Below, one piece after another: positions 12,311 to 24,971 of a stretch of DNA of 64,000 bases (positions within the stretch are counted from its first letter, which is position 1; every line of letters begins with the position of its first letter). The stretch lies in contig JAPDRO010000006.1 in assembly GCA_030247885.1 (NCBI GenBank), positions 186,001 through 250,000 on the forward strand. The letters run 5' to 3'. The notes under the pieces are model-generated. The model searched no databases. It was given only the letters and a program-made list of their open reading frames with translations, and was not told where the DNA came from. A program made the translations under genes and the position numbers. Source of the stretch: Taxawa tesnikishii (nom. ined.). Lineage: Eukaryota; Ascomycota; Dothideomycetes; Dothideales.

Positions 12311-12940
12311 TCAGGATATCTTCCCCTGAGCCTTCTCGTACACCCAATCATTTAGACCTTGCCGATTGCTGTGTTCTTATGAGAAGATAGACAAGACGTA
12401 CGAACACTTTCCAATACGTACCGGACAATCTCAATGGCGTAGAACTGCATTCTGACGGCTTTTGCGCAAAACGTCAGCCCTTGTCTTTCAGTATATTCAT
12501 ACCCACATACCAAAGATGGTCTCCTTCTCGCCGTATTCCCAGGCAGGGTTTGCCCGCAACATTGTTCCGAAGTTGAAGTCCTCGACCTTCTTCTCGTACT
12601 GGTTGATAAAATCGCGCCACCGCTCTTTGCCCTCCTTGCTCTTCATCTTGTCCTCATCGATCGTTTCTTTTGGGTCAAAGTCGGGAAATTCCCTCTTGAA
12701 GTGCTCGTAGATATCGTCGTCCATCTTGGTCAAACGAAGCTTGGAGCCGGGAATCTTCTCGAGGATAGACCAGTATGTTTGCATGTGCGCGACCACTGGA
12801 ACTTGTCAGCGCGTGTCTGCCGTGGAGAGCGAGTCTGATTCTGACGGTCACTCACCCTTGACGGCGAACTGCTTCTCGATGTCCTCGAAGTTATCGGCCT
12901 CCTCAGGATTGAGCTGCGCACCTGCTGGACCGAGAGACAT
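12311..12940 (-). CDS. PBDC1 family protein (yeast Ypl225w homologue)
   Basis: 154 residues in four exons: 12856..12940, 12511..12795, 12422..12458, 12311..12368. All three introns have good donors and YAG or AAG acceptors. Family blocks are clear: FEDIEKQFAVK, HMQTYWSILEKIPGSKLRL, FKREFPDFDP, KSKEGKERWRDFINQYE, WEYGEKETIF and the end GLNDWVYEKA. Length and order match the whole PF04669 family. The yeast member is a cytosolic co-translational chaperone for eEF1A; that role is family knowledge, not seen here. The gene is clean, with no frame change or stop. Confidence 0.93.
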
Positions 12941-14100
12941 GGTTGTTGCTGGGAAAAGCCTAAATACAACAAGGGTATACAGTAAAGTCTCGCGTATGAC
13001 GACGGTATAGGGTGGTATACGAGTGACTGATTGACTGTTGGAGTCGAGAAAACATTCGTCCCACACTGCAGGGCTCGGTGATGCAATCCGGCCGCCGCCC
13101 CGCCGCCAAGACGATGCATGCGATTTTCACGTGCGCCATCTTCCGAACTCTTCTCTCATTCGCTCAGGCGAGCGTTATCAAACCTCCCCAAATAACTCAC
13201 TTCCCGTCAGGCAGATCGGTCTCGATACAGTCCTCTGTTGGAAGCGCAGAGATAACGGTCTGTCAGAGTGTGCCGCCTCATACTGCGATCTGGCGTGCCT
13301 TTCCGCTGATACAAAGGAGCCTCCGACGTCGACCTGCTTGCTGCTGTGCATCTTGCACAGAACGAAGGAGCGGAGTGCATGTTGGAAGAAAAGGTGAAAG
13401 AATGTGGAGTCGTGATAGGTCGGTATGGAAGAGATGACATCTCCGTGGATCTCAGAGTAGTGTATTCAAACAAACCTAGTTTCTTCTATTCTCGTACTTA
13501 TTCCTTGACCTGTTTCATACCATCTCGAGTAAAATCATCTCTATATTACCATCTCTTTGGTCTCTCTACCTGCTGTGTGTTGGACCCCACACCATAGACG
13601 CCTTCACCCCGCAACAGACCATAGAGCTAGTCTCTCGGATCGGCTGCAAGAAAGCCAAGTAGGTCGGACACAACGACTTGCCGAACTCGGGAGGTCAGAT
13701 GACGAGCGGTCTTAGAAAGGAGCTCAGCGACAGCAGTCCATATGCCAAGACTCACGCGGAGGGAGCGCGGGAGAAGAGTGAGAGCGAAGATGAGAAGGTC
13801 TGAGTATAGCGAGTGAGAACATTGCAAGAAGCGTTCTGTCGGTTGTGAGTGGGAAGAGTCTGTTACACATGTCTCAACAATATGAGTGTAGAGCTAAAAT
13901 GTGATGGGTGAGCGGCTAGTTCGGTGCGAACGGTACAAACTGCGCTTCAAGCGTACGTTTGTGGTTCAGCATTCGTTTGTCACCGAAACAGCCATTCGCA
14001 GCCCTCAAATACAATCGACGGATATTTGCCGATGCGCTGTTTTGTGCTCCTTTGCAGCTGTGACAGGGTCCCGTGCAGAGGAGCACTTATGGAATGCTTT
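12941..14100. other. Gene-poor stretch
   Basis: Contains the PBDC1 promoter and no open frame with recognisable content on either strand. Confidence 0.4.
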
Positions 14101-14104
14101 CGAG

Positions 14105-14379
14105 TCAAGATACAGTATGCGAGTGTGCTTGGCCAAGGTATGCACTCTGGACATCTCGAGTAAGTTCTGAATGCCCCAAGGGCAACTGCTCGCGCTCAGA
14201 CAAAGTTGGACCGCATTTGGGAGAAAGCCAGAAATCTTTAAACGAAAAGAAGCGACGACCGTAGCGGTATACGGTCTTCCTTTCGAGATCTCGGCAGGTG
14301 AGGCGGAGAGCGCAGAGATCAGCAGGTGGGTTGTTGATGGCCAGGTGTTGAATCACCATGTTGACGGGATCTGGTGGTA
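14105..14379 (-). pseudogene. F-box-like gene remnant
   Basis: About 90 residues reading LPPDPVNMVIQHLA, then DLCALRLTCRDLERKTVYRY and GRRFFSFKDFWLSP. This is the start typical of fungal F-box proteins: an LP motif, a short helix and an LRLTCRDLE segment. The frame closes upstream at a stop and downstream after an unrelated tail, and no flanking exon could be joined. I read it as a relic or a fragment of a decayed gene. F-box proteins recruit substrates to SCF ubiquitin ligases. Confidence 0.45.
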
Positions 14380-14492
14380 GATCATAGATGTGTGTTCTTT
14401 GGGGTCCCGCCAGGAGTCACAGTGCTTCCCGTACTCTACTCGGTTTCCGTGGTTGACAGCTAGGTGTGAGATCAGCTTGGTCTTGGTTGCTG

Positions 14493-15870
14493 TTATTGTA
14501 GATGCGGAGGATGTTGGAGGTAGATGGAAGGGTAGTGAGCATATACGAAACAAGCACGCTTCGAAATCGCTTCTAATGAGACGTGTAAATTTCGGCTAAG
14601 AAGAAATCCAGGTGGCTGCGATACATATGACCCAATCTCTAATAAAGCACAAGAGCAACGAGACGCATGACAGGCTGGAGCAAGACGTTTCACAATGTTG
14701 AAAGCAGGCTCTGTCATGCTGTGGGTCTTTATATTGGAAGACAGCACGGCGAGAGACAGCACAAGGATGGTGACTCCTTCGCAGAAGTGCATACGATACG
14801 GATTTGCAATGCCATGCAAACAAGGAGAAGCACTGTGTGGTATTATGAGATTTGAGAGAATACTGTACCTTTTGACGACTACCAACAGATGAACGTAGGA
14901 CAGCCCTTGGTGTAGACGATTCATAATCAGCCAGAGTGGCAGTATAGCAGGAGACGTAGACAACAAGATCGAAGACCGCAAACGGATTGTTGACGGCCGT
15001 AGGATCGAAACAGTGACATGTTGCTGAGCATAGCGGCGATGAGGCAGATTGGTGCTGCACAAGATCGACGTAAAGCACGAGCCTTCGTGAGAACCTCTCA
15101 ATATTGGACAATCGCTCCGTTGTCCGCGTGGCTAACGAGATGGTGGTTATGACCAGGATTGCATTACCTGACGAAAAGATGTGTAGGGCAAGCAATGTCG
15201 GAGGATGACTCAAGAGAAATGGGTTTGGCTATGTTTGAGAGACGAGCCTGGGTGTTGTCATGTCCACGAACCTGCGGCAATGGTATTGCAGATGGTATAG
15301 ATCCGCACCAGAATAGTTCATCAGTGGTGCAGCAAAAGCAGGACAACGCTCGCGTGTAGTGCGAAATCGTGCCATCCAGACGAGAAATCTTGATGCTGTG
15401 CCGCTCAAGCCAGTGACACGTTGCGTTGTAATACAGCACAGGAGTCATAGTCGGGTCGACTTGCCCCCATGAACAAAGCAGAAGTAAGCCGCCCCTCAGC
15501 CGGATACGGATTGAGACATGCATGCATGAGCTCTGCAACAGTGCGGATACCTATGGAGCAACTGATCGTAAGTTGCTCACGTTAAGAGAGGCTGTGCAGA
15601 ATAAGTCAGAGTTGAATTGTCGAATCCGGAATGGGAGAACAGCATCATTAGAGCCCATGATAAGCTTGGTTGGAAGTTGGTGGCGCTCCTTCCGCCGAGG
15701 ATCCGCAAGATATTTCCGGTAGGTGATATAGTATACGCGAGCTGCGTGCAATGGCAGCTTGGCAGAGGACAAGTGCTGAGCATTTTTGTTACGAATTTGC
15801 TAGGAGCGGGCGGGTCCTGCTGCAACGACGTTGCTGCGAAAAGGCAATTTCTGATGGCATATCGCAAGCG
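14493..15870 (-). other. Unrecognised open frames, possibly a decayed multi-exon gene
   Basis: Several minus-strand frames of 75-205 codons overlap here. One carries a hydrophobic start (AILVITTISLATRT), and possible splice signals occur (GTAATG near 15172; a GTACAG donor near 14872 with CACACAG acceptor near 14836). I could not join them into a convincing protein and recognise no domain. Confidence 0.2.
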
Positions 15871-18300
15871 ATGATGGGGACCCTGACGGCGAAGTGGAGG
15901 TGATGAAGCACATCAAACCTAGAACAGATGAGCGAGCAGATGAGCATGGACTTTCCTAGCAGCAGTCATATTGACGACGGTTGGCGTCCTGCACCGTAGA
16001 TTGCCTAGGTGGCTTCTCCTGAGAACGGTAAAAGGAGGCTTCGGACTGAGGGCAACGGCCCAAATGCCAGCACGCGACCAACACGCCAAATCGCGACCTG
16101 GACGCGTGAAAGGGGAAGCAAGCACTATAAAAGTGTAACTTTGTGTCGGACGGCTGGCTAGTACAAGCGACTTCGGACTGGACCGACGAGTGACGAGGCC
16201 GCCCATCCTTACGTTGTGTGCTCCAGCCATCACCATGTTCGGACAGTCGTTGCGATGGGGATACGCGTGGTGCAAGTGCGTGTGACGGCGCGACAGCCTC
16301 GCAAAGGAAGCCGGTTGAGCTTACGAGGACGGCTCGGACGCATCGTGTGCTCTCTTTATACATTTATGTACCCGGGGAAGCAGCCAAGTGGACACCAAAG
16401 GCAAGGGAACGCTGACGGGCGGGGTTTTGGGTCGAATCTATACAGGTGGCATGACGCAGTGCTCCGCTTTGCTGGGAGACAACGGCTTGACGGCTGATGC
16501 CCGCCGCGCCATCACTCGCTCGAAACGCGGAGAGACATGGGAAACTTTGCATTTCTGCGTTCGACTTTCGCGTTTTTAGGCTTTCGCTGTCTCGCTCGAG
16601 GCGTATCCGGGCGACGACCAGATCAGCCCGCTCGACCCTTGTGCTCTTGGGCTCTCGGGCACAGCAGATCGTGTCGTGTTACGCGAAGAGATCCATCAGT
16701 TGCCCCGGAAGAGGAAGCCAATTGTCTCAACAAAGGCCCCATGCATGAAAGTTTGCCAGCAAACAATTGCTCTGTGATGAGAGGAGATCCGCTCCTCCAG
16801 ATCTCCTGCATGCAGCATACCAATACCTACTACAGCAACGGCCATACCGCCAGAAGCAAACTCATCAGACAGACAGACGATCAGTCGGTCGATTGGTCCT
16901 GCCAATCCCATGCAACCCTGTCCAGATGGACAGACCGGCTAGTTTGAATGGATGGGACGACACAACACAACGACGATCAGGGGCTGTTCCAGCTGCGCGT
17001 GTCTGAACCTTATAACGTGACGATGAGACGGTAAACTCGAGCGCGTGTCGCGTCTCAGGATTTAGACAACGGCCCCCGAGCGCAAAGTGCAAAGTGCATG
17101 CAGCTCATCCAGGCAATTGAGCGCCAAGGGAAGCCGGCCCTGATAGCGAGATGCATTTGGTGCAGGGGTTACCGGCAGGTTGTACTCGACGATCGCAGGA
17201 CGAAGCGACTGGTCGAGATTGGGGAAAGGAGCATGCGCGCTACATCAAGCTGCATAAAGGCTTGGTTCGCGGACGTCCGAAGCCGTCCAATGAACCGGCG
17301 TGCAGCGATGGCGGATGCTACTCTAGTCGATACCTTGTTCCTGAACCACTAGGCGCGTCGTCGCGTCTCGAATAGTGAACGCCGCACGCCAATTCATCGG
17401 GGCATAACTGCTTCACTCTTATGCACGAGCGGAAACGAGATTGCATCGCATCTGAAGCTGAGGCAAACCGCGAACATGACTGGCTGGCTGGCGTGCGGGC
17501 GATGTTCAAGTGAAGCAGCCGGGATTTCGCGGTGTGCAATCCAAGGCTTCCGCACTTGAAACGCAGTGATTGCTCAGTTCGATGGTGCGCGGCGCGGTGC
17601 AGGCGTGTCCGTTTTGCATGCATGCAGCAGAACCAATTCTGAGGCGGTGGTACGGTGTAGCTGAGCGCGACAGCAATCCTGCTAGTGCAGCGAGGAGCAG
17701 AGTAATGCAAGTCGTTTTCCTGGTCAGGAGAATTGGTTGCCAAAGTCCGAATGGGTGCAAGGACCAGGGTTTAGTGGATGCGGCATCAGTTTAGCTTGGC
17801 CAAATTGTCACCAGTGACCCAGGTATCCCAGCCCGTCGTCGACATCTCCACCGGTGGACGTGTCGTGATCCTCGTGTGTTCTCGCTCCTCACCACCACTC
17901 CTTAACCTCCTCCTCACCCTCTCCACTCCGTTTCTTTAGCAATGGAGCTTTGATACAAACCTGGAGTTGTAAAAGTGCTGAGCCTGTCCTCGGCACCGAA
18001 TCTCTCCAGCTCCTTGACTACTCGAAACGGTCCTGCATCTTCCTCCTCATAATCTCCCAACTCCTTCACTCTTCATTCAGAGGCACCGCACTTGTACCAC
18101 GGTGACCTTTGAACAGTTGATCCGCCAATCCACACCAGAGCCACGAGCGTGAACGACACTCCACCTCAACCCGTCGACCTCTCCTCTTCGTTGACCGTAG
18201 AGCACCTCGACTGGACCGTCTTCACCAGAACAATTCCCGAGGAAACCGACAACCGCTTCGTCTGACAGAACCTGACTGCACGAACCCAACATCAGTCAGC
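15871..18300. other. Gene-free stretch
   Basis: No supported gene. Short frames only; none has family motifs or a coherent exon structure. Confidence 0.4.
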
Positions 18301-19811
18301 ATCCGGATCACCCACTCTCACTCACTCACCCGCTCACTCACTCACAAGGTAAGCAATTGCACTGTACTCGTCTCTGCTTGAGGATCTATTCCTGGTCTAC
18401 TCTGCTCTGCTCTGGTCTGCCCTGCCCTGCACTGGGTCACTCCTTCCCTGGCTCACTCCTTTCCTTTCCGGCTGTCCGTTCCTTCCATACTGGTACACCG
18501 CACACGGCTTCTGGAAAGCATCCTTGGTTCAGAATTCAAAGACAAGGCATCACTTTGCCTGAGATGGAAGTTGGGGGACAAGACTGAACGGAGCAAACAT
18601 CACCTACTAGGGTTCAACATGAACATGGGGCTCAGTTCCAGTCATGAACACACCGCCTACACTCGCTGCCCATCTGCAATCCACAGCGGAAGAGGAAAAG
18701 GTCCGGCAAAGGCACAATAGGAGGGCTGGAATGCAACGTCCAACTGTACAGCGCTATCACCGCCCATTTCAACATGATCTGGGTCCTCGATGGCCAGCAT
18801 TGCAGCACCGTCTCTCAATCCGTTCTTGAGATTAGACCTGCAAGCCCTCTGGTTCCTGTGTCGGTTATCTGTTCCCCCCTTTTTTTCTTTCTTCAATCAG
18901 TGGCACCCGCATTCTTGATCGGTTCGCACTCCGATCCATGACAGTACTCATTCCCACGCGAAATTACAGCCTTGCCGCATCACGCCTGGAACATGACATG
19001 ACATGACAGGATGGAGACCTAGCAACACCATCAAGCCACCGAACGGTGCATACATGGCTGTTCATAGTGCACTCATGGTTGTTCATAGTGACTGACTCGG
19101 CTCCATAGCATCACCGCTCCGCCGCTGCGTTCACCTGAAGCTTCAACCTGCTAAAAACACCCAAAGTAAAGGTTAGTCGGAAATTTCATTCACACAACAC
19201 CTTTCCCACAGCCCTACACCGCCGACATCATTGATCTCTTTCCTTGCGTCCGATCGCGTTCACATTGAACCTGGGAATATATCTGACATTCCCCAGATTC
19301 TTCAACGAACACCCCTGTCTAGGCCAGAATCACACGGACCTTTCCGGCGGAGACGTTAACTCGATCTTTGCCGTTACTGAGCCTACCGGACCCAACCAGC
19401 ACACTCCGCAGCATTCCACGTCCAGTCTATGCACAGAAAGAGGCTCGCAAGGGATCTGCCCACTGCGCATACACCACTGTAATTTAACCTTTCAGGTATG
19501 TGCAATATGCCTGGTCAGCCTTACATCACACAGGCATACCAAACAGATCGCGCGCCCAGGTACTGATTGGCGTTCCAGACCTGTGTCGAAGATCATCGTC
19601 TATAACTGCATCTCGAGGCCTCGTGCAACGAGATCAGCTGTACCTGACCGTTCGCTTGGGATTATCCAACTAATTACGATCCCTTTTCCGCCGCACAACA
19701 CGCGGACCGCAACACGTTCACTCACTTAATACACTCTTTTTCAGTCCCTCTAATCGTCTTTCCTGGAGAACCGACATTCACTCTTTTAATCAGCCACCCA
19801 ACTCCGACGTC
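18301..19811 (+). promoter_or_regulatory. Probable long spliced 5' leader of the cyclin gene
   Basis: CT-rich TCACTCACTCAC tracts at about 18308-18350 end in a strong donor (AAG|GTAAGC, 18352). A second donor (CAG|GTATGT) lies at 19497, with a matching acceptor CTTTTTCAG at about 19743. From 19744 to the cyclin ATG the sequence is pyrimidine-rich and upstream-frame poor. This fits a long, spliced, untranslated leader, as is common for G1 cyclins. It is an inference from splice motifs only. Confidence 0.35.
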
Positions 19812-21033
19812 ATGGCTTACCAACAAGCTCCATTCGCCGGCTACGGCTACTGCAGCACCTACTTTGTGGAGAACGACAACGACGGTATCTACGCACAAGC
19901 TGCTGCCGAGCGTGAGAGACAGCGTGCCATCGCCAAGGTCACCCAAAAAGGCCTGGCCGAAGAACTTTCTCGAATGACTAGCGAAGAGTACCAAGAGGAT
20001 ATTCTCGATCACATGGAGCGCATGGAAGTGAGTTGATCCAAGCTCCTCTTTTATCGAATGAAACCTCCCTTGCTGACCGCGTTAGGCTGAGACAATGCCT
20101 GATATCAATTCCATCGAGATCCAGACCGAGATCCAGTGGTTCATGCGGCCATACTTGCTCGACTTCCTTCTCGAGGCCCACCATGCCTTCCAGCTTTTAC
20201 CCGAAACCCTGTTCCTGGCCGTGAACCTTCTCGACAGGTATTGCTCAAAGCGTGTTGTTTACAAGCGTCACTACCAGCTCGTCGGCTGTGCAGCACTCCT
20301 GATCGCCGCCAAGTATGGTGACCGGAAGGAGCGCGTTCCAACCATCCGCGAGCTCAAGTCCATGTGCTGTTCCCTCTACGACGACGACATGTTCACTCAA
20401 ATGGAGTGGCACGTGCTCCAGACTCTGAACTGGGTCGTCGGTCATCCTACCGTCACCAGCTTCCTTCAGCTCGCCTTGGCTGAGGCGGATCAAGACCAGG
20501 AAGTCGAGCATCTCACGACTTATATTTCCGAGATGGCTCTCTACCACAAGGACTTCATCCCGGTACGGCCGTCGGTCATGGCTCGTTCATCACTCGCATT
20601 GGCAAGGTGGATCCTTGGACGCCCCGAGCTCCGTCAGTCGGATTGGGCTGGAAGATACGAGCCTCAAGTCGTCGTCGCCCTCTTCAACCACATCAGCCAC
20701 CCATCTCAGGCACTCTTCAGGAAATACCAGTCTGCACAACTCTCCTGCGTATCGAACACGATGGAATCGTTCCTGCAACGACAGGCCTACGTGGCAAGAC
20801 AGAGCGTGCCGGCTATGAACACTGTGGCTGTTGAGCCTCAACCAGTACCGCAGAACGTCTACCTGACCCCTCAAACGCCACAAAGCCGGGGTACCCAGCA
20901 GTCCACGGTGTGCTCACTCCACCCATCACACCGGACAAGGACTACTGCGCCAACCAAGGCTACGGCGTCCAGCAAGGTCTTCCATCCCGGATGCAAGCCT
21001 GCACCCCAACGCCGCCGCCAAGCGTAGAGTACC

Positions 21034-21073
<40 letters not shown>

Positions 21074-21116
21074 CACATTCGCCGCATATGCACAGCAACA
21101 GCACTACATACAGTGA
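19812..21116 (+). CDS. G1-type cyclin (Cln/Puc1-like)
   Basis: About 415 residues. Exon 1 is 19812..20027. The intron at 20028..20085 has GTGAGT, CTGAC and TTAG. The cyclin box follows: EIQTEIQWFMRPYLLDFLLE, then ETLFLAVNLLDRYCS, LVGCAALLIAAKYGDRKERV and a WHVLQTLNW block, with a second fold through YISEMALY and the alanine/leucine-rich ALARWILGRPE. This is the arrangement of fungal G1/S cyclins that activate Cdc28/Cdc2. One A appears to be missing from an AAA run at 20882-20884. Allowing for it, the frame continues into a LTPPITPDKDY tail and a polyglutamine tract (CAA repeats, 21034..21071), ending at 21116. Without it the protein ends at 21027 in a low-quality tail. Confidence 0.88.
21034..21071 (+). 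repeat. (CAA)n polyglutamine-coding microsatellite
   Basis: About 13 CAA units coding for a glutamine run in the C-terminal tail of the cyclin, in the frame that also holds LTPPITPDKDY. Confidence 0.9.
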
Positions 21117-22248
21117 ACGCTCAAAGCCTGGGCACCGCGTCCCACGTCCATGATCCCCTATCTCCAACCGGCTCATCCCTTCTTCCTTTCTCACCCTGTA
21201 CTATCACGTACGAGCGTTGCATTTTCACACGCTTTTGTCGATTCAGCATTGGAGCGTTTTGCAGCATCTAACAGTATCTTTTATTTTGTCTTTTTCACAC
21301 AACAAACCCACTTCCGGCGGGAGTTGCACACATGTTTCGATATACTTGACGAGGAAGGAGCGGAGGAAGATACCAAAAAGCGGTCAAATTGCTTCGAAGG
21401 GGAAGTAAGAGTGTTGTGTCTTTTGGAGTCGAGCCGTGACGGCGAACTGCAATCGCGACGTTGCTAAAAAGAAAGATTGCGTACGGGGAGCCTTTGCGGT
21501 CCTCAGTCAGTTGCCTTGTTTAGCAGTGGAAATGGAGGGATTTGGGTAACAGGAATCCAACAGTCTACCCGGTATACAAATCTCCCGTTTCAAAAAACCC
21601 ATCTCTTCCTCTACGGGATCGAGTGATTCTGTGTTTGCTCTATTGATGGATGCGATGGCCAGATCCCGTACACATTACTTGGTGGCCTGCACATCACTCG
21701 GTGGCTTTGACATCACTTGATGGCTTTCGCTCCCGTCCAATTGTTATATAAGGCAGTACGACGCTGGCAATCGAAACAGTCGCACTGCAGCCGGCCATGC
21801 GCCTACCCTGGCTGGTGCAAGGGTGACGATGCAAAGCAGCAAAACTCGGTACGGTACATGGACTCCCGCTGTGATACAAGCTTTCCCTGCATGGCAGCGT
21901 AGCCGGCGCTACACATGGCGCTCGTTTCTAATAAGAGCAACCCATTTTATCCCCTGCATCCACACTGGGGCTTGACGACGCGTCTGCTGTGACACTCACG
22001 AACACTTTATCCGGCGAGGTGACACGAGCCACAATGCTCTCAGAATCGGGTTGGGGATACACAGCGCGACGTGACAGCCGCATGCTCTGCCAGGATCCAG
22101 ACACCAAATATCGCAAGGTTGACTGAGACAAGCAGAAGAGTTTGTTCGGTCGTGTTACACCGTTTATTTCATTGTCCTCCGACTATGAATGATACGTACG
22201 GGACAGGCGAGATGGGACAGACATTCCGTGGTTCACCGCTCCTCTTCT
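21117..22248. other. Convergent 3' region with a small tandem repeat
   Basis: Between the ends of the cyclin and the hydrolase. A 19-base unit (CATCACTYGGTGGCTTTGA) is repeated about three times at 21673..21727. No gene seen. Confidence 0.4.
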
Positions 22249-23573
22249 TCAACGTGTCCAGAACTCGACGATCTCCCTCACCACGTCGTCGCTGTGACTG
22301 ATCGGCACCTCGTGCCCGCCTTCCAAGATCCTCACGTCCATGCCCTCCGTCCCCAACACCCTTCTCGCGTCCTCGCTCACTTCGTCCGCCACGATCACCG
22401 AGTCGCTTCGCCCGAGCAGGAGCAACACCTTGCCCTCGCGCAGTCCTTGTCTCTGCAGGTCTTGGTTGCTGGGATCGGTGCGTTGCGCTGCCAGCCGTGA
22501 GCCGATGACACGCCACCGCTCATCCTGGCCCGTGATGGGTGCGTGCTGGATGCTGGAAATGAAAGACGGCAGGAAACCGTCGTGGTTCGCCAGTTGCCAG
22601 GATACGGCGTCTGCGATGGAGACGGACGGGCGGCGCGCCGAGAGCGAGAGCGAGAGCGGAGAGTTGGGTGCGAGCGCTGGGTGAGATGGGGACGGCGTCT
22701 CTGCTGATTCTGCGTCTGTGATCCCGATTTGGGTGTCGTCGGGTTTCTCGGAGGCAAGTTTGGGCTGCGGTGGACTACTGCCGCCTCCGAGCCGTCGTCG
22801 AACGAGATGGTGGAGAAGCCATTGTGGTAGCAGACCGCTGTAGATGAGTTTGCTGGTCCAGTGAATGTGGGCGGGTCTTAGGAGGCCAGATGGTGCGATC
22901 AGGATGAGTGAGTCTACTAGATTAGGGAAGTAGGATGTGAAGGCCGCGGCGATGCCGCCACCCAGTGAGTATCCGATCAGTGTGAAGTTCGTCCACGCCA
23001 CCGTCGAGCTCGACAACACGAGCAGGATCTGCGATGTGAAGAGTCGGATGTCTTGCGGACATCTATTCGGGTCTGGACCTGAGGAATAGCCTCGGCCGAA
23101 GAGGTCTGAGAGAGATATCAGTGAGAAATCGGAGGATGAAGGAAGGGAGGATGTTTGGTGTGCAACATACCGAAGAGTATCACCCTGCAGCCTGAGCGAA
23201 CGAGGCCTTCAGCAACTCCGAAGAGTGCAACGCAAGGCGTGCTGATACCGTGTACCAACAACACCTTCTTGCCTTCCTCGGGCCCCCATTCGTAGGCCCT
23301 TATCTTTCCGTACGGCGTGTCGATGTCGCGTCCGCCGGGAATAACATCTGGAGGATACGGAAGTCTTGACACCTCTTTCTCGGATAACTCTGGTAGAGTC
23401 GTTTCCAGCGGAGATTTTATGATGATGTTTCCACTGTCCAGGCCGCTCTTTTTCCACGTCTGATACACGGAGTGAAGGATGCCTCCTGCGCCCACGGCAG
23501 CCAACACTGTGATCAGGACGTCGGATACCCGATGATTTCTAGGCGTCAGAGCGTCAAGATTTACAGCATTCAT
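22249..23573 (-). CDS. Membrane-anchored alpha/beta hydrolase
   Basis: About 420 residues. Exons 23171..23573 and 22249..23105; the intron at 23106..23170 has GTATGT and CTCTCAG. The N-terminus has one hydrophobic segment (VLITVLAAVGAGGILHSVY), suggesting an anchor. Then come KVLLVHGIST (oxyanion strand), LFGRGYSSGP, and the nucleophile elbow GYSLGGG. The acid is probably in LLLGRSDSVIV and the histidine in EGGHEVPISH. A Ser/Pro-rich insert lies between the cap and the acid. This is a generic lipase/esterase-like fold; substrate unknown. It is a clean gene with no frame change. Confidence 0.85.
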
Positions 23574-23923
23574 GATGGAACCAAAGTGTACGGCAATGAC
23601 AGATGTACTTTGCTATCTCATATCCATTCTTTGATCCGTGCCCGAAGAGAACGAAGTGAACGATGACACGGTCGGCGGCGTGTTCACTAGAGCAAACAGA
23701 GCAAACAGAGCAAACCGGGCTTGCCTTTTACGTTCACGTGCTGCTGCTCTTGCCCATTTTGTTCACTTGCGCACATCACAAAAGCCGCTGTTTGTTCTTG
23801 TTTGCAGTAAAGCGGGTTTTCAGCGCGACAAAACCCCTGCCGCTTCGTTCCACCAACACCTCCTCCATCGTGACTGCAACTGCTGACAACTCCGCACCAT
23901 AACTCTGCCAGTTGTTGCCCAGC
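23574..23923. promoter_or_regulatory. Divergent promoter region
   Basis: About 350 bases between two divergently read genes. GAGCAAACA is repeated three times from about 23691. No further motif recognised. Confidence 0.35.
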
Positions 23924-24531
23924 ATGCAGAGGGCCTCAGCGCTTCGCGCGGCTAGTCCATCCACTTCAAGCGACGACTCTAAATTGCCACCATGGGAAAC
24001 CCAGGCCACGTACAGCTCGAGCGCCAGCACTTCGCAAGCCTCACAGGCCATTAGCGATGACTGGAGCAAGTTCGATACGGAGTATGGTCAGTACATGGTA
24101 AACGACGACAACAAGGACATGCTCTACGCCTTTCTGACTGGCGGTGACCTGGCTTTGGCGAAGGAGATAATGGCTCTCGGTAAGTACACCGCCGTGCGAT
24201 ACCAGGCTCTTATTAACACACAGCAGACGCAAGGGAAAAGTTTTCGAGAAGCGCACCTACCATGGAAGGATCACACCGCATCGCACTCACACAGCTGATG
24301 TGTGTGCTCCTGTCGCTCAGCAAAGAGTACAAGGAACACGCGCTCTTCGGGGATTTGATGTGTAAGTGATGACAATCCTTTCCTTACCAAGAAACGCTGC
24401 TAACGACGTCGCAAGCACTGGCGATACGCCCGTGGGACGCACTTCCGGAGACGCTGGACAAATCGTCGACGGGGAAAGTGGACAAGAAGGAGGGGCGCCG
24501 GAGATTTACGGCAACTTTGCGTGCAGAGTAA
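23924..24531 (+). CDS. Orphan protein, three exons
   Basis: 169 residues; not recognised. Exons 23924..24179, 24224..24361, 24416..24531. Introns have GTAAGT donors; intron 1 ends CAGCAG (two possible acceptors three bases apart) and intron 2 has a perfect CTAAC branch. The N-terminal ~40 residues are Ser/Thr-rich, then a helical, charged region (DDWSKFDTEYGQYM, DMLYAFLTGGDLALAKEIM, HRIALTQLMCVLLSLSKEY). The splice structure supports a real gene. It stops in RFTATLRAE; the next frame downstream (24558) may be its continuation beyond a damaged stretch. Confidence 0.55.
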
Positions 24532-24557
24532 ACGGCGACAACCTCTCCTAGGACGAG

Positions 24558-24917
24558 ATGCAAACTGTCATCAAGTACGTCAGAGCCTACATCAAAGACG
24601 TGGAGATCCAAGACGACCCAACATGCGGCAAGATAGCCATCCGTCCGAATCAGACTAGATCAGAAGGAGACGACATTGGAGACATTGAGGACCAAGTCCC
24701 GACCGGGAAGCCCGACAAGTACTGGAAGCCCCAACATGGCCGTCAACTCGAGAACTCACGCCGCAAGCACGTCGGGAACCAGACCCAACTCGACCAACAC
24801 AAGGCCTGGTGCGACTACTGGGAGGAGCTGCTGGAGGTGTATAAGCACATGACGAAAGCAGGGTTTGACGCCGACGCACCCCTTCCGTTCACACTCGGTG
24901 AGGTCGGCTGTGCATGA
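24558..24917 (+). CDS. Orphan open frame, possibly the 3' part of the preceding gene
   Basis: 119 codons from ATG (MQTVIKYVRAYIKDVEIQDD), hydrophilic and helical, with a WCDYWEELLEVYKHM segment; no family recognised. Upstream, in the same register, NGDNLS, a TAG (24549-24551) and DEMQTV read as one natural helix cap. The frame may therefore be joined to the preceding gene across one missing base and one nonsense change. It ends at TGA 24915-24917. Confidence 0.35.
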   Translation: MQTVIKYVRAYIKDVEIQDDPTCGKIAIRPNQTRSEGDDIGDIEDQVPTGKPDKYWKPQHGRQLENSRRKHVGNQTQLDQHKAWCDYWEELLEVYKHMTKAGFDADAPLPFTLGEVGCA

Positions 24918-24971
24918 GACCCACCTCTACGCCGATATCAACACGAAAGCCACATATCGTCCATCCCTCTC

